Positions 21,361 to 31,326 of a stretch of 31,326 nt of DNA are shown in pieces. The stretch comes from Hemicentrotus pulcherrimus (lineage: Eukaryota; Echinodermata; Echinoidea; Camarodonta; Strongylocentrotidae). Within the stretch, counting starts at the first letter, position 1. Each line of letters begins with the position of its first letter. The stretch lies in assembly GCA_003118195.1 (NCBI GenBank), contig BEXV01002191.1:21261-52586 (forward strand), written 5' to 3'. Below the pieces are notes generated by a model. It was given only the letters and a program-made list of their open reading frames with translations. It searched no databases and was not told where the DNA came from. A program made the translations under genes and the position numbers.

Positions 21361-23279
21361 GAACACATAGACCAGTTTATTCAAAATATTGTCAATCAAA
21401 TTATCAACAAGAAAACTATTTTGAAATTTGAATAATATCTTTGAATGAGGGGGTTTTTGGGAAGAACTCTTTTTTTTTTATTTACCGTTATTGTCAAGTT
21501 GTAAACTCTAATTCGTATGTAAAATACTTTTAACTGTTGGGGGACGACTGTAGAATTCTGTTTGCTTCATATATGCCTTTTTGCCATAAGTGTAGGAGTT
21601 AGCCTCATTGATATTCCATTGAAGAGAAAAATATATTAAAATTCTTTTGATTCAATTGACAGTTCCTCTTTATTCTCTTTAATAATCTGTCAGTCATCAA
21701 ATTTTTCAGGGCATGGAATCTAATATTTAAAAAAAAGAAAGATTGATCAATGTCAGCTGCGAACATACAGGGTCGCCTTTGATACTATGCCCCCTCTTGA
21801 TCATGACAAGCCTTACAGCTGTCTGATTAAAAGACTAATCGTCCTCTCCCCCTCTTTTCTTTCCCATTTTTTCCGAGGGGGGATCCGAGTGTGGGTTGTC
21901 AGGTCAAATTTCCTGCCTGGTTTACCGCATTCAGGCGGTATTTCCAACCTTTGCCCGTTTTTCTCCCTATTTCTTATTTACGCCTCATCACTCTCCAAAC
22001 CCCCTGGTCAGACCACTACTTGCGTTTTCTCATTGATTTTGATAATGAAGTATGAAAAAGTTTAATGTATGGCTGATGCGAAAGTCTGACAAAGGTTGTT
22101 TCGAGAAGAAACAGTGTTTGCATGCCTGTACATGTACATGTAGCTCTTGGGCATGTTCAACTTTTTGAGCGGACACCTTTTTCCAGGATATGTGGACTAA
22201 TTACCCTTTAACGAGCACGACTAATCAATTCAGACCGGACGATGCTGTGTTGCAAATTGGGGTTGATATGTTTCGGGGGAGGCAACCTTTCAATTGGTGA
22301 TTTTGCTCATGCATGTGATACCTAATTTACAAAGGAGTCTCTGATCCTGCTAATGTTTATTCTCCTTTCAATCCGACTTGGCAACCTCCCAATTACACAT
22401 CATTATCATGGTTATAACTACCAGGAAAAGCGTCTTGTTGTTTGTATGATAATAAAGCTAATGTTATTCCAAGGAAGATTATAATATTGACAATGATACA
22501 GTTTCGTTTTTGTTGTCTTTACACCGGGAAAGTACCCCGGAGAGTGGGAGGATGGGAGATTAGAATCCTTTCTGAAAGACGTAATTTAGATCAAATGAGA
22601 GGTTTATGGATCATTGTGCTTGTGACGAGTGAGTGGGATGAAGGTAGTAGTAGTGGTGGTTGGTTTTGAGAAGATCATCATACTCGGCTTTCATCACTTT
22701 ATCCCCCATGCCTACGTCTGCCACCACAGTGATGCCACATCAGCAGTAGAGCTTACCTAAGATAAGGAATGTATCCACACTACAGCTAATATCTGGGAAA
22801 AAATAACTTCTGGAAAAATAACTTCTAAAAACCATGTTTTTATGAATAAGACAAAATAAAATAAATTCCTAGTTTATCAGCTGATTTTTTTTTTAATTCT
22901 TTGTATGAGGTGGGCCCATGTTATTTGATATTTTGTCTGTATAATGCTATTGGATCAGTTTCAGAAATTTTTTTGTTAAATTCAAATTTTATTGGTACAG
23001 AGACTAAAAATGAGGAGAAATTGCTTGATATTCTTGAATTTCGCTGACCCCATTGCCGAAATATCCTCCAACTGTAATTTGATTTCTGAACAAAAATATA
23101 AAAAAACAAATCAGGTGGGCCGAAGAAAGGGAGGACAGATGTGTATTTGGAAGTCTATTTGTGAAATTGACAACATTGACTCTAGGTGGTCCAAGTCCAA
23201 TTTTCGAGAGAATACAGTTCGCGAAAAGATACTGAATACTGACGCTATAGTGTGAACCGACCTACATGTACGTCTTGAT
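21361..23279. other. Gene-free intron
   Basis: Mixed AT-rich sequence with a more complex patch at about 21770-22040. Two overlapping TACATGTA octamers lie at 22129-22142. No exon recognised. Confidence 0.4.
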
Positions 23280-23580
23280 TTCAGCCTCCGTCAACATCTC
23301 CCAGATAGTGATGCTCTGATTAAACCGTGAGGGAATAATTAAGAGGGTCTGTTTTTCCCACTCGCTCATGTTTTTGAATCAGATTCGCTTCTCTCTCTCC
23401 AAACTTCCAGCTGCCCCATGTGGAATTGGGGGAAAAGCCAGTAATAAACACTTCCCATGCAAATGGGTGATTTTGCGAAGCTTTGGATTTCATTGTAGTC
23501 GCACGTGACGCTACTTCTGACTGTAGAAATTGTAGAAGACTGTTTAGAAACTGTAGAAAAGCAGAATATACATATGAGAC
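23280..23580. promoter_or_regulatory. Candidate cis-regulatory block with octamer and E-boxes
   Basis: Contains the POU octamer ATGCAAAT (23457-23464) inside CCC...GGG, a CACGTG E-box near 23503, a CAGCTG E-box near 23409 and TAATTA-like AT cores near 23335. Repeat-free and more complex than its flanks. Function inferred. Confidence 0.33.
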
Positions 23581-24439
23581 AGACGTGTATCATATAACTT
23601 GCTGCATTAGTGCATGGCAGCTATTCTAAGAATGTAATTCTCTTCGATTACTCTCAAATTAATCCCTTTGAATCTTTCCCTACTCTTCAATTTCTTCAAT
23701 TTCTTGAAGAAGAGAAGTGACTGTATGTGTACTTACATGTACATTCATTCTGTAATTGCTTGTGTGTGACAATTTCTTTTTTTACCAATTTAAAGGGGGA
23801 AAAACACCTAAAACAAGTCACCCCCTTTAATTTCCTTGTACATTTTCACTCTGAAAATTACCTTTTGCCTGTACTGAAATGTCTTCAGTTGGTAATGCGT
23901 CATAAGTTATAGCCTGAAGCAAGAAGAAGAGTAGTTATTCATTTAGTGGTTGAAGCCGGGACAGGAAGAAAAAACATCGCCATGAATTAAAATTCTTAAA
24001 GGGATGAGAAAAGTAGAGGTACAGATGACCTTTAGAATTATTTTATACCTCCCATTATAATAAGAGATGAATAAAATTCATGACAAATGTTACCACTTTA
24101 CTCTGTAAGATGGTAATCTTCTTATTTATTACATTTTATAATGTTTTTTAATGTACCACATCAATTAAAAATGAATTACCTTTTACTTTGGGGTTGGTTC
24201 ACACGTGAATGCTATCAATTTCATTTTGTCACTATATATTTGTTTTTGCACTCGAGGACATCAAGTAGTTGATTAAACATACCAGCATATATATGATGCA
24301 TATTTTATTGCAATGTGGAATTATACATGTAGTAAGATATGAGCCTGTATCAAAGGGAAGGTGTTTTTTGCTGTTGTTCATCGCATCTTTTGCAATGTTT
24401 GGTTTAAGCTCCAAACAAATGATGACTCATGTGCAAATG

Positions 24440-24750
24440 CTGCCAAGGGAGGATTAATTCATGATATCAAATTATTCAAGACCCTGCATATTAATTAAAT
24501 ATGCAAGCGTTCATGTATTTGAGTTGAAATCACCACCCCATGGCCCATGCTGTCAGTATTGCATTTATAATTTAAAGCAACTAGTGCTGTGCCATAGTTG
24601 AAGACTGGAATATTATTTTGCATACATGAATATTTGCCTGCGGTACTGGGACAAGATTGCATGATCGCTCAAATGTCACAAGTGTTTCCCATGGTGGGAA
24701 TCTATCATGGCCTACGTGTCATACCGAAGAAGCCAAAGCAGTAGGGGACT
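24440..24750. promoter_or_regulatory. Candidate cis-regulatory block centred on an AT-rich palindrome
   Basis: TGCATATT and AATATGCA (24485-24492, 24498-24505) are perfect arms around AATTA, joining POU-like ATGCA/TGCAT ends to a homeodomain core. A TTCCCATGGTGGGAA near-palindrome follows near 24687. The whole block is free of simple repeats. Confidence 0.35.
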
Positions 24751-26958
24751 GCCTTTAACATTTGCACCACAGGCAAGCAAGTGAGTGCATGGAAGTATCA
24801 AATTAGCCTGCTTATTTTACAGATCATGATGCAAACAACTTTTAGCTCACTCGCGTTGCAACGAGAGACATGAACCGGGACCATTTGGCAGACCTCTCTT
24901 GTTTTCGATCATGAACAGCGCTCTCTGAGAGAACATGAAACAGTCTCTCAATTTGACGTTTTAGAGCAGCTGAACAGCTCCACATTTCTAGAGTGTCACA
25001 GTGTGTGATTAATGTGCTTTAATTCAGACCCGTTAGTTTATTGCTGGCTAGTAACTATATTTGACCTTCTGTTTTGATTGGCAGCGTGCTTCCTTTTTAA
25101 CAAGGAGATTTCCTACAATTTCCCTTGTCACTCCCTGTGGAGATGCTCGCAGAATCAGACTCTCTGTTGATGGTTAAAAATATGATATTTTGAAAATGCG
25201 TAAATATTGACCAATCTCCAATTATTTTGATGATATTTAGAGCGATTTCTGAAGAAGAAAAAAAGGTCATGTTTTGATCTTTACATGTTTGGCTCACATT
25301 CCGCACAGAGAGGAAACTGAAATAACATCAATTAGGATGCCATATAAGATTTTATTGGGGACAATAAATAAATACACATGGGAAAATGTCTCCTGAATTT
25401 TCCTTTGTGGAGATGTTTTTTTGTAGTCGTTTGGAATATGAAAAAGGCCCCAGGAGACAAATAAAATTAAACGGTTCTTCAGATTTCCGCATGATATGAA
25501 ACTTCATGTTGCACTCAGGACATTATTTAACTACACCATCAATATCACATTTGAAAACAATGGAAAAGAGCTTGATGAGTGTGATCATAACCAAACCGAA
25601 AGAGTGAGAAGAAAAAAATGGCACTTTCCTGCTCAATTTGGGACTTCCCTTCCCTGTTACATCTATTTATTGACAAAACATGTAAAAGGATATTTAAGCA
25701 GTTTACCTAATGGCCCATTTAACTTCTTGTTTCGGAGTAAAGATAATTACATCAGCACGTGGCTTATATGGCAGAGGAAGTCTATGGAATAGGGAAGGAA
25801 ATGTTTTCTGTCCTGGTTGGTTTCACGAAAAAAACGCTCGGCGTAGATCTGACACCGACTTGTCGTATCGCATGTATATATCTCTCCTGCCGGCTCTTTG
25901 TCTTGTCTAATTTTCCTTGAGGAAGTCGCGCAAATTTGCCCATGAACTCTTGTTTCTTCGGTGCGACGAAGCCTCAAGACACGTCATGTAGGGCTCATTA
26001 GGGTATCATACTGCCTGCCCTGCTGCGTTCTTTAATGTGGTTAGGATTTCATTCAACAATATTTCTGAGAAAAGGTGAACATGCTGGATAGTTTTTGCCC
26101 ATGAAATTAAGGAATATTCAAGCTAGAATGTCAGATGAGACAGGAGAGGTAAGAGATTTTGTGTCATATTGATCAGGTCTTTCAATTTTCTCTCATTTTT
26201 TCCTTACTTCTGCTAATAACGTCATTTACTCGCATTTGCAAAATTTCTACATTTGTCAATATCTTGTTTATTGATAATTCCCCCCTTCATTTCGTTTTTA
26301 TGTTTTTATTTATTTATAGGTGTATTCAAACTTAAAGTGAAATTATGAAATGTTTATTTTTGTTTGTTTTTTTGTCTTGAAAGGGAAACAAATTAATTTA
26401 TGTTCAATATCCTTTTGGAAAATATGCATGTACATACAAATTACCTACTTAATTATCTACAAACTCAATTTGTTAAAGATATATTTGATTTACATGCGGT
26501 TTTCTATTTTCCAGCTTGGAAGTCTTGCTGTTCATGATCCTTAAAATTGAATTAGCACCTTGGCTAGTCTGATGCCTGTGAGTCTGCAATATTTGTAATG
26601 CCAAGGGACTCGGTGGGAAAATGTACCTATATATATAAAGATTTCCAGTTATAGCAAAGGGCATTCGAAACTGAACCCCCATCATTCAGGTTGAATGATG
26701 GGGGGGATGATGATCAAAGGGAACAATTTTAACCAGCATGTGGTACATGTATGATAAAACCAGCATTTCCATGTACAGTGTAGCTGATGTAGTCCTATGA
26801 CCAAAAACCGATGGAGTTTCGGCCAGTGTTTGAAACGAATCCCCATTCCAGAGGTTATTTTTTTTTTATAAAAGTTTTTCATCATGTCTGTGGATAGTTG
26901 CCTATCAACCAACGTTTTTTTGCTTGCAGTGTGAATGCCCCTTGTGCCATTGATCTAG
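24751..26958. other. Gene-free intron
   Basis: A CpG-containing complex patch at about 25800-26030 may be regulatory. The rest is AT-rich. Short ORFs here have no recognisable product. Confidence 0.4.
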
Positions 26959-26964
26959 ACCTGG

Positions 26965-27261
26965 GGGGTGTTTCACAAAGATTTTAAGTCGAACTTAACT
27001 CTAAGTTGGACTTAAAAATTATGGAGAACCATTTGTAGCCATAAAATATAATATAAAATTCAAATATTTTAGACTTTTTAAAAATTCCACATCGACCACA
27101 TGAGATCTCCGTGATAAAAGAAAATATGAATGATTTGATTCAACATTTTATGCCTTAAAAAAAAACTTTTACAAAATATTTTCATAGCTGCTAACGGCTT
27201 TCCATAAAAGTTAAGTCCAACTTAGAGATAAGTTCAACTTAGCATCTTTATGAAACACCCC
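26965..27261. mobile_element. MITE-like element with 61-bp terminal inverted repeats
   Basis: The left end (26965-27025) starts GGGGTGTTTCACAAAGAT and the right end, reversed, starts GGGGTGTTTCATAAAGAT; 53 of 61 positions match by hand alignment. The inner part is AT-rich and codes for nothing, so it would need a transposase from elsewhere. CCTGG flanks both sides (26960-26964, 27262-27266) and may be a target duplication, though the G-run and the near-palindromic nature of CCTGG make the exact edge ambiguous. Each TIR contains two AAGTYGRACTTA-type subrepeats. GGGTGTTTCA-type ends are familiar to me from dispersed repeats of marine invertebrates. Confidence 0.88.
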
Positions 27262-27914
27262 CCTGGTGCTTCCCTGACATAGTAATTGAAACTCATGGCA
27301 TCAATTTGCTAAGTGATTTATGGAGAGAAAGAAAAGAAATAATAAAACAGAGTATCAAAATTCAGCTGTAGGTAATAACTGCTTTGCGGTCATAGATTTC
27401 ATGTAGCGCCTACTCTCTTTACCCATCTTGTATTTAATATTTATGTATTCTCGGCAAGGAAAACAGACTACGAATGTCCCAGATTGGTTCTTTATGCAGA
27501 CAACGCAACTTGAATGCTGTTTGAAATACTGTTCTTGTACTCCCAGTATACACACGGTTGATACAGCCTTCTAAATGTGTGCATATGTCATGGCCACATG
27601 AATGTTTGCAATAGCCAATAACGTTCATCCTCAAAACTGTTCAAATGATCCGCACTTGTCTTTACATTGCCAACATTGGTAGACTTTTTGTTTTTTGGTC
27701 AAATGAAACATCGTACCTGAACTATATAGTTTAGTTCAACTACATGTACGTGTATGTGGGCCTGTATGCCTTGTTGTAAAAAAAGGGTTTCTTTTTTAAA
27801 ATGGTGGTGGCTAAATACTGGTTACCTTGTGGTATAGGGTGGTGGTTTTCGCATTAGTAATTGGAATGAATTACCCTTGTCTTGTGGTGGGTGAAAGGCC
27901 ACAGGAAAAGCAGA

Positions 27915-28271
27915 CAGCCATTGTTTCTAACCAGAGTCATTAATGTACACCTTCACCTCTGCATTGTTTACATTACAACGTTTTGTCTCTGCGGTGTGAA
28001 CATGGTTCGGAGGATCTTGTAAATGCATTCAGCCATTGTTTATAACCAGAACGGTTTATGTATTTCTTCATCTCGAGTCTCTCGACATTATGAAAAGATG
28101 TTTTATCTCTTTGTGTGAACTTGTTTCATAAGCTGTGGGCCTACTTCTTCATCTCTACGTTCTTCATAACGTTTTGTCCCTTTGTGTGAACGTGGTTCAT
28201 AAGCTGTGTATAGGCCTACTTCTTTGTCTCTACGTTGTTCATGACGTTTTGTTCCTTTGGTGTGAACTAGG
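27915..28271. repeat. Degenerate tandem array, four units of 71-115 bp
   Basis: Units at 27915-28029, 28030-28124, 28125-28195 and 28196-28271. All end in an ACGTTTTGTC-like stretch followed by GTGTGAAC. The first two start CAGCCATTGTTT; the last two start TTCATAAGCTGTG and share GGCCTACTTCTT and GTCTCTACGTT-like blocks. Unit length varies, so the array has decayed. Confidence 0.8.
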
Positions 28272-29253
28272 TTCCGACGAGGCCGATCTGGTACAAGGAG
28301 TTAATGATTCACAAGCCAAAATGGGGGGCACGGGGAGTGTGAGAGTCGTCTTTTATTGATGCGTCATGACAGACGGAGGGGGGAGAGCGTTGATCGCTTG
28401 ATTCCTCTTCGCCTATCATGCAACGTGTGGCAACCAATCCATCTAGGCTTATCAGTAATTCACCAGCGTTCGTGTCTAAAGACACTGTGTGTGGGAAACG
28501 GAAAACGAGAGCGGGGATGAAAGGAAAAGGGCGCATGTTTGGCATTTCAGTCACTCATGTAAATTACAATGTAAATTGAACATTAAGCCCTGGCTGTAGT
28601 GGTGGCGTAAGCCCGAGTACTAGTGCTTGTGCATTATAGCTATTTACAGCCCAATAATTCACCAGTTATAGGTAATGAACATGCCAGCTCCGTCCGTGAT
28701 AATGCTAATATCGTGTTTATCCCTTGAGCAAAGCAAGAACAAAATAGAATGCAAAGTTTTCCTTGACTTTTGCCCTAATTCTTTTTTTTCCCTAATTCTT
28801 TTTTTTCCCACAGAATATGTAATTGTAGGGTTGGGTGTATTTTGATTGACATACAATGCATCGTTCCTGACTGTTCTGTATAAAGAAATTTATTATTCCT
28901 TATCTGATTATATACCTTTTAGAAGGAAAAGTTAATTGTATGCAATTTAATGTTTTTAATGTTTGCGTTTCTTCCCACATAAAGACAAAGGGGAAATTTG
29001 GAATAGTCCAGTCTTTAAACTTTAGGCAAAAATGAATTGGTGTTTTTTCTTATAAATACAATGCAAAATATAAATGAAAATTTGAAATGTATATATAGAA
29101 ATTAAAAGGAATAAAAATAAAAGGAATGTTTTAAAGGGGATTGTCATAACAATTTTTTTGTCACAGGCACAATGTCAATGAATTTCTTGAACAGCTATAG
29201 AGTTATCCCCATCCCCTCCAAAGCCAAATTAGGTTGATTGGATGCACGACTTT
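28272..29253. other. Gene-free intron
   Basis: A complex patch at 28290-28560, then AT-rich sequence. CCCTAATTCTTTTTTTT is tandemly doubled at 28773-28806. No exon recognised. Confidence 0.4.
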
Positions 29254-29689
29254 CAGCCTTTTCACACACAGCTAAAATTCATCGTATCTAGTGATGATTA
29301 GAATCATCGTAAAAATTTAGTCATGATTATAGACAAAATTTCCCAGTGTGAACATCGGTTAAACGATGTTGGGATAGATACGAAGTCGCGATCTATACGC
29401 CCCTAAAAGCAGGCTACAGATACGAAGTTCGTATCTAGAGAGCTTGACATTTTGTGTGTGAAAGGAAATTCGTGTTTAGTCATGATTAAACTAGATGGAG
29501 CGTGCGCTTTGATTGACGTGACATGACCTTCAATGCGCGATGGCACTACTGCGCATTTTACGAGCAGTAGTTAATCACGAAACGATTAAAGATCGCACCG
29601 AAATTTCTGTGTGTGATTAGTTTAAACACGTTAGAAACACGTTTAAACTAGTCATGTTTAAAGAATTTTAGCTGTGTGTGAAAAGGCTG
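29254..29689. mobile_element. 436-bp MITE-like element with perfect 27-bp terminal inverted repeats
   Basis: Left end 29254-29280 begins CAGCCTTTTCACACACAGC and right end 29663-29689 is its exact reverse complement over all 27 bases. The interior is full of smaller palindromes: GATGATT/AATCATC (29293-29308), AGATACGAA/TTCGTATCT (29418-29436) and several copies of TTTAGTCATGATTA-like sequence. No coding capacity. CAG...CTG ends suggest a non-autonomous hAT-like or related DNA transposon, but I see no clear target-site duplication, so the superfamily is open. Perfect TIRs imply a fairly recent insertion. Confidence 0.92.
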
Positions 29690-31094
29690 CTTCATGCATG
29701 GAATATGTTATCAGTATTGAAGAAGGAATAGCATCATTCATTTCAGGGTCGGTTCACGCTGACTACTGATATTCACCCCCAAGAAATAAAGGTTGATAAT
29801 GTAAGAGCTTTCGTGCAGAAGAGGTTACGAGAATGATGGCACTCAGAGGGATTTTCCCATCCTCGTTCTTCTTCGCCTTCAAGAATCTTGCTCTCTTTTT
29901 TTTTGTGCTCCTCTCATCCTTTTACCTTGCTGTGGCTTTGAGAATTATGTATGTTTCATAGTTTCCAATATGGCAGAAATCATTGATTATTCCACGTCAA
30001 CCGTTATTCCATAAACCTCCAGTTGAAGGCTTCTCCATCAAATATTCATTCTCGTACCTACTCCACAGTGACAATCCAGTGGATTGATATGATCAGGCAT
30101 GCATACTGGGCAGGGGAGCAAAAAAAAATACTGTTGTGTTCGAGGGAGCTCATTTTGGATATGGTCATTTTGGTGTCATATAAATTTGCTCACAGCAATA
30201 TTGAAGTATTTAATTGATTTTAAGAGTGCTCTTTTGAAGCTTTTAAAAGCTAAATTGCAGACTGCTCTCATGTATTTTTGTTGTTGTTGTGCTGATATTG
30301 GTATGTGAAGGGAAAAGTGGAGTCAGATGGTTTTTATCAGCATTTTATATACCCGGTACTTTTATAAAACAGATAAATACCACTCAATGACTTTAAATAT
30401 TACATTTTTGACAAATAATACTCAGCGGCTTGATATAAAAGATAAATTTTTATCTGCTCTGTTGTTATTTGTAGCGTAGACAGTGCAGGAACTGATGTCG
30501 ACAGTAGACATCATATAGAAAAAAGAAAGAAATTTATTTTGGTGTGTATGACAAAATGGGTTCAACCCATAATTTTCTTTTATCGAGTGTTGTTATAACC
30601 GTCATGCAGTCCTACACGCATAAATATAGGGCCATTCACAATGCGGAAAAGCCTATTTGAAAAACCATTGGTTTTATGACCTACCATTAATACTACTGGA
30701 AAAACACATTAACAACTGTTGGGTGTTTGATACAGGTAATTATGTTTTATCTTGTTTTTATTATTTGAGTCGTGTGTATGCACATTTTAATAGATTTATT
30801 TCAGTTTTTAAAGCTATTATATCAAAGAAAAATACTGGGGGCGCCATGTTCTCTTTGATGGCATAGGGAGGGGCCTCTCCTGTCATCGAGCTGTGCCATG
30901 TCAAGCCTGATTAAACAGCCATGGAAGAATGTGTTACAAGCATCGCTTTACAATCAATAGGAGATGAGCTCCAAACAAATAATAGATCAATAACAGTGAT
31001 GGCATTGAGCCGTTAACCTAATTGTTCACCGCTCGCTGTAAAGGCGAGTTGCATTGTGCAAGATTATGCCAATTGGCAATGATTATGGTTTTAG
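29690..31094. other. Gene-free intron
   Basis: AT-rich sequence with short spurious ORFs. Nothing recognised. Confidence 0.4.
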
Positions 31095-31326
31095 TATCTC
31101 TCTCTCCCTCTCTCTCTCTCTCTCACTCGTTCTTTGTCATTTTTCCTCTTTCCCTTCCAGTCTCCCATCTCCTATCTCTTTTGTCAACCCCATACATCTA
31201 TCCTTCTATGCCCTCTTTTCCTCCATATTCTCCCTGTTTCTTCTCATCGCTCTCTTTTCTTATTATCCTCTCCTCTTTATTCTTTTGTCTTCTTTCTTCT
31301 CGCCCCTTTCTTTTTCCTTTTTTTTT
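31095..31326. repeat. Pyrimidine-rich tract running off the window edge
   Basis: CT runs at 31097-31130 grade into irregular T/C-rich sequence up to the last base. Confidence 0.9.

Larger units (their letters stand above)
17595..31326 (+). other. First coding intron of the ZNF608/609 homolog, right end not reached
   Basis: The next exon of the family should encode a conserved block including a segment like GTLLDC and HDWAPP. Nothing like it is seen in the plus-strand frames up to 31326, so the intron is at least 13.7 kb. It holds repeats, two MITE-like elements and several complex patches, described separately. The first 250 nt (17600-17850) are markedly pyrimidine-rich. Confidence 0.65.

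Noticed and set aside
29254..29689. tRNA-derived SINE or miRNA cluster as an explanation for the palindromes
   Set aside because: No A/B-box or tRNA-like part was seen, and the perfect terminal inverted repeats fit a DNA transposon better.
1..31326. CRISPR array, bacterial operon or viral genome
   Set aside because: No regular spacer-repeat pattern, no dense ORFs, splice sites present and composition of an animal intron.

Overview
This is a eukaryotic window of about 62% AT holding one recognisable protein-coding exon. The exon lies at 16497-17594 on the plus strand and carries the N-terminus of a ZNF608/ZNF609-family protein (Drosophila relative: scribbler/brakeless). It is bounded by a good 3' splice site and a good 5' splice site. 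The exon is clearly more GC-rich than its surroundings and starts with about 270 nt of 5' UTR. Coding runs from ATG 16767 to the exon end, exactly 276 codons, ending in phase 0. No other exon could be recognised, so 1-16496 reads as (part of) a 5' UTR intron and 17595-31326 as the start of the next intron.

The organism is probably a marine invertebrate deuterostome, most likely an echinoderm such as a sea urchin. The grounds are the divergent but clear ZNF608/609 N-terminus, large introns full of simple repeats, short non-autonomous DNA transposons with GTGTTTCA-type ends, and a two-haplotype-like duplication beside an N, as expected in a very polymorphic genome. This assignment is an inference.

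Layout. 1-4500: AT-rich intron with a GT/AC microsatellite pair near 1.3-1.45 kb and a motif-dense candidate enhancer near 2.36-2.55 kb. 4.5-9.1 kb: long strand-asymmetric CT and GA tracts. 9.1-16.4 kb: intron with two diverged tandem duplications (11635-11803 and 12169-12544), more complex patches that may be regulatory, and a nested hairpin at 15998-16054. 16.5-17.6 kb: the coding exon. 17.6-31.3 kb: intron with candidate regulatory blocks (about 18.05-18.48, 21.05-21.36, 23.28-23.58 and 24.44-24.75 kb), an assembly-gap duplication (18882-19241), a degenerate tandem array (27915-28271), two MITE-like inverted-repeat elements (26965-27261 and 29254-29689), and a pyrimidine tract at the right edge.

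The most interesting point concerns the exon itself. In human ZNF609, the exon that carries the start codon is the source of the abundant circular RNA circ-ZNF609, whose ORF closes at a stop created just past the back-splice junction. The exon here has the same layout. If 17594 were joined to 16497, the frame would continue GTG CAG TGA and close after two extra codons. A second in-frame acceptor AG at 16502 would put the same TGA directly at the junction.
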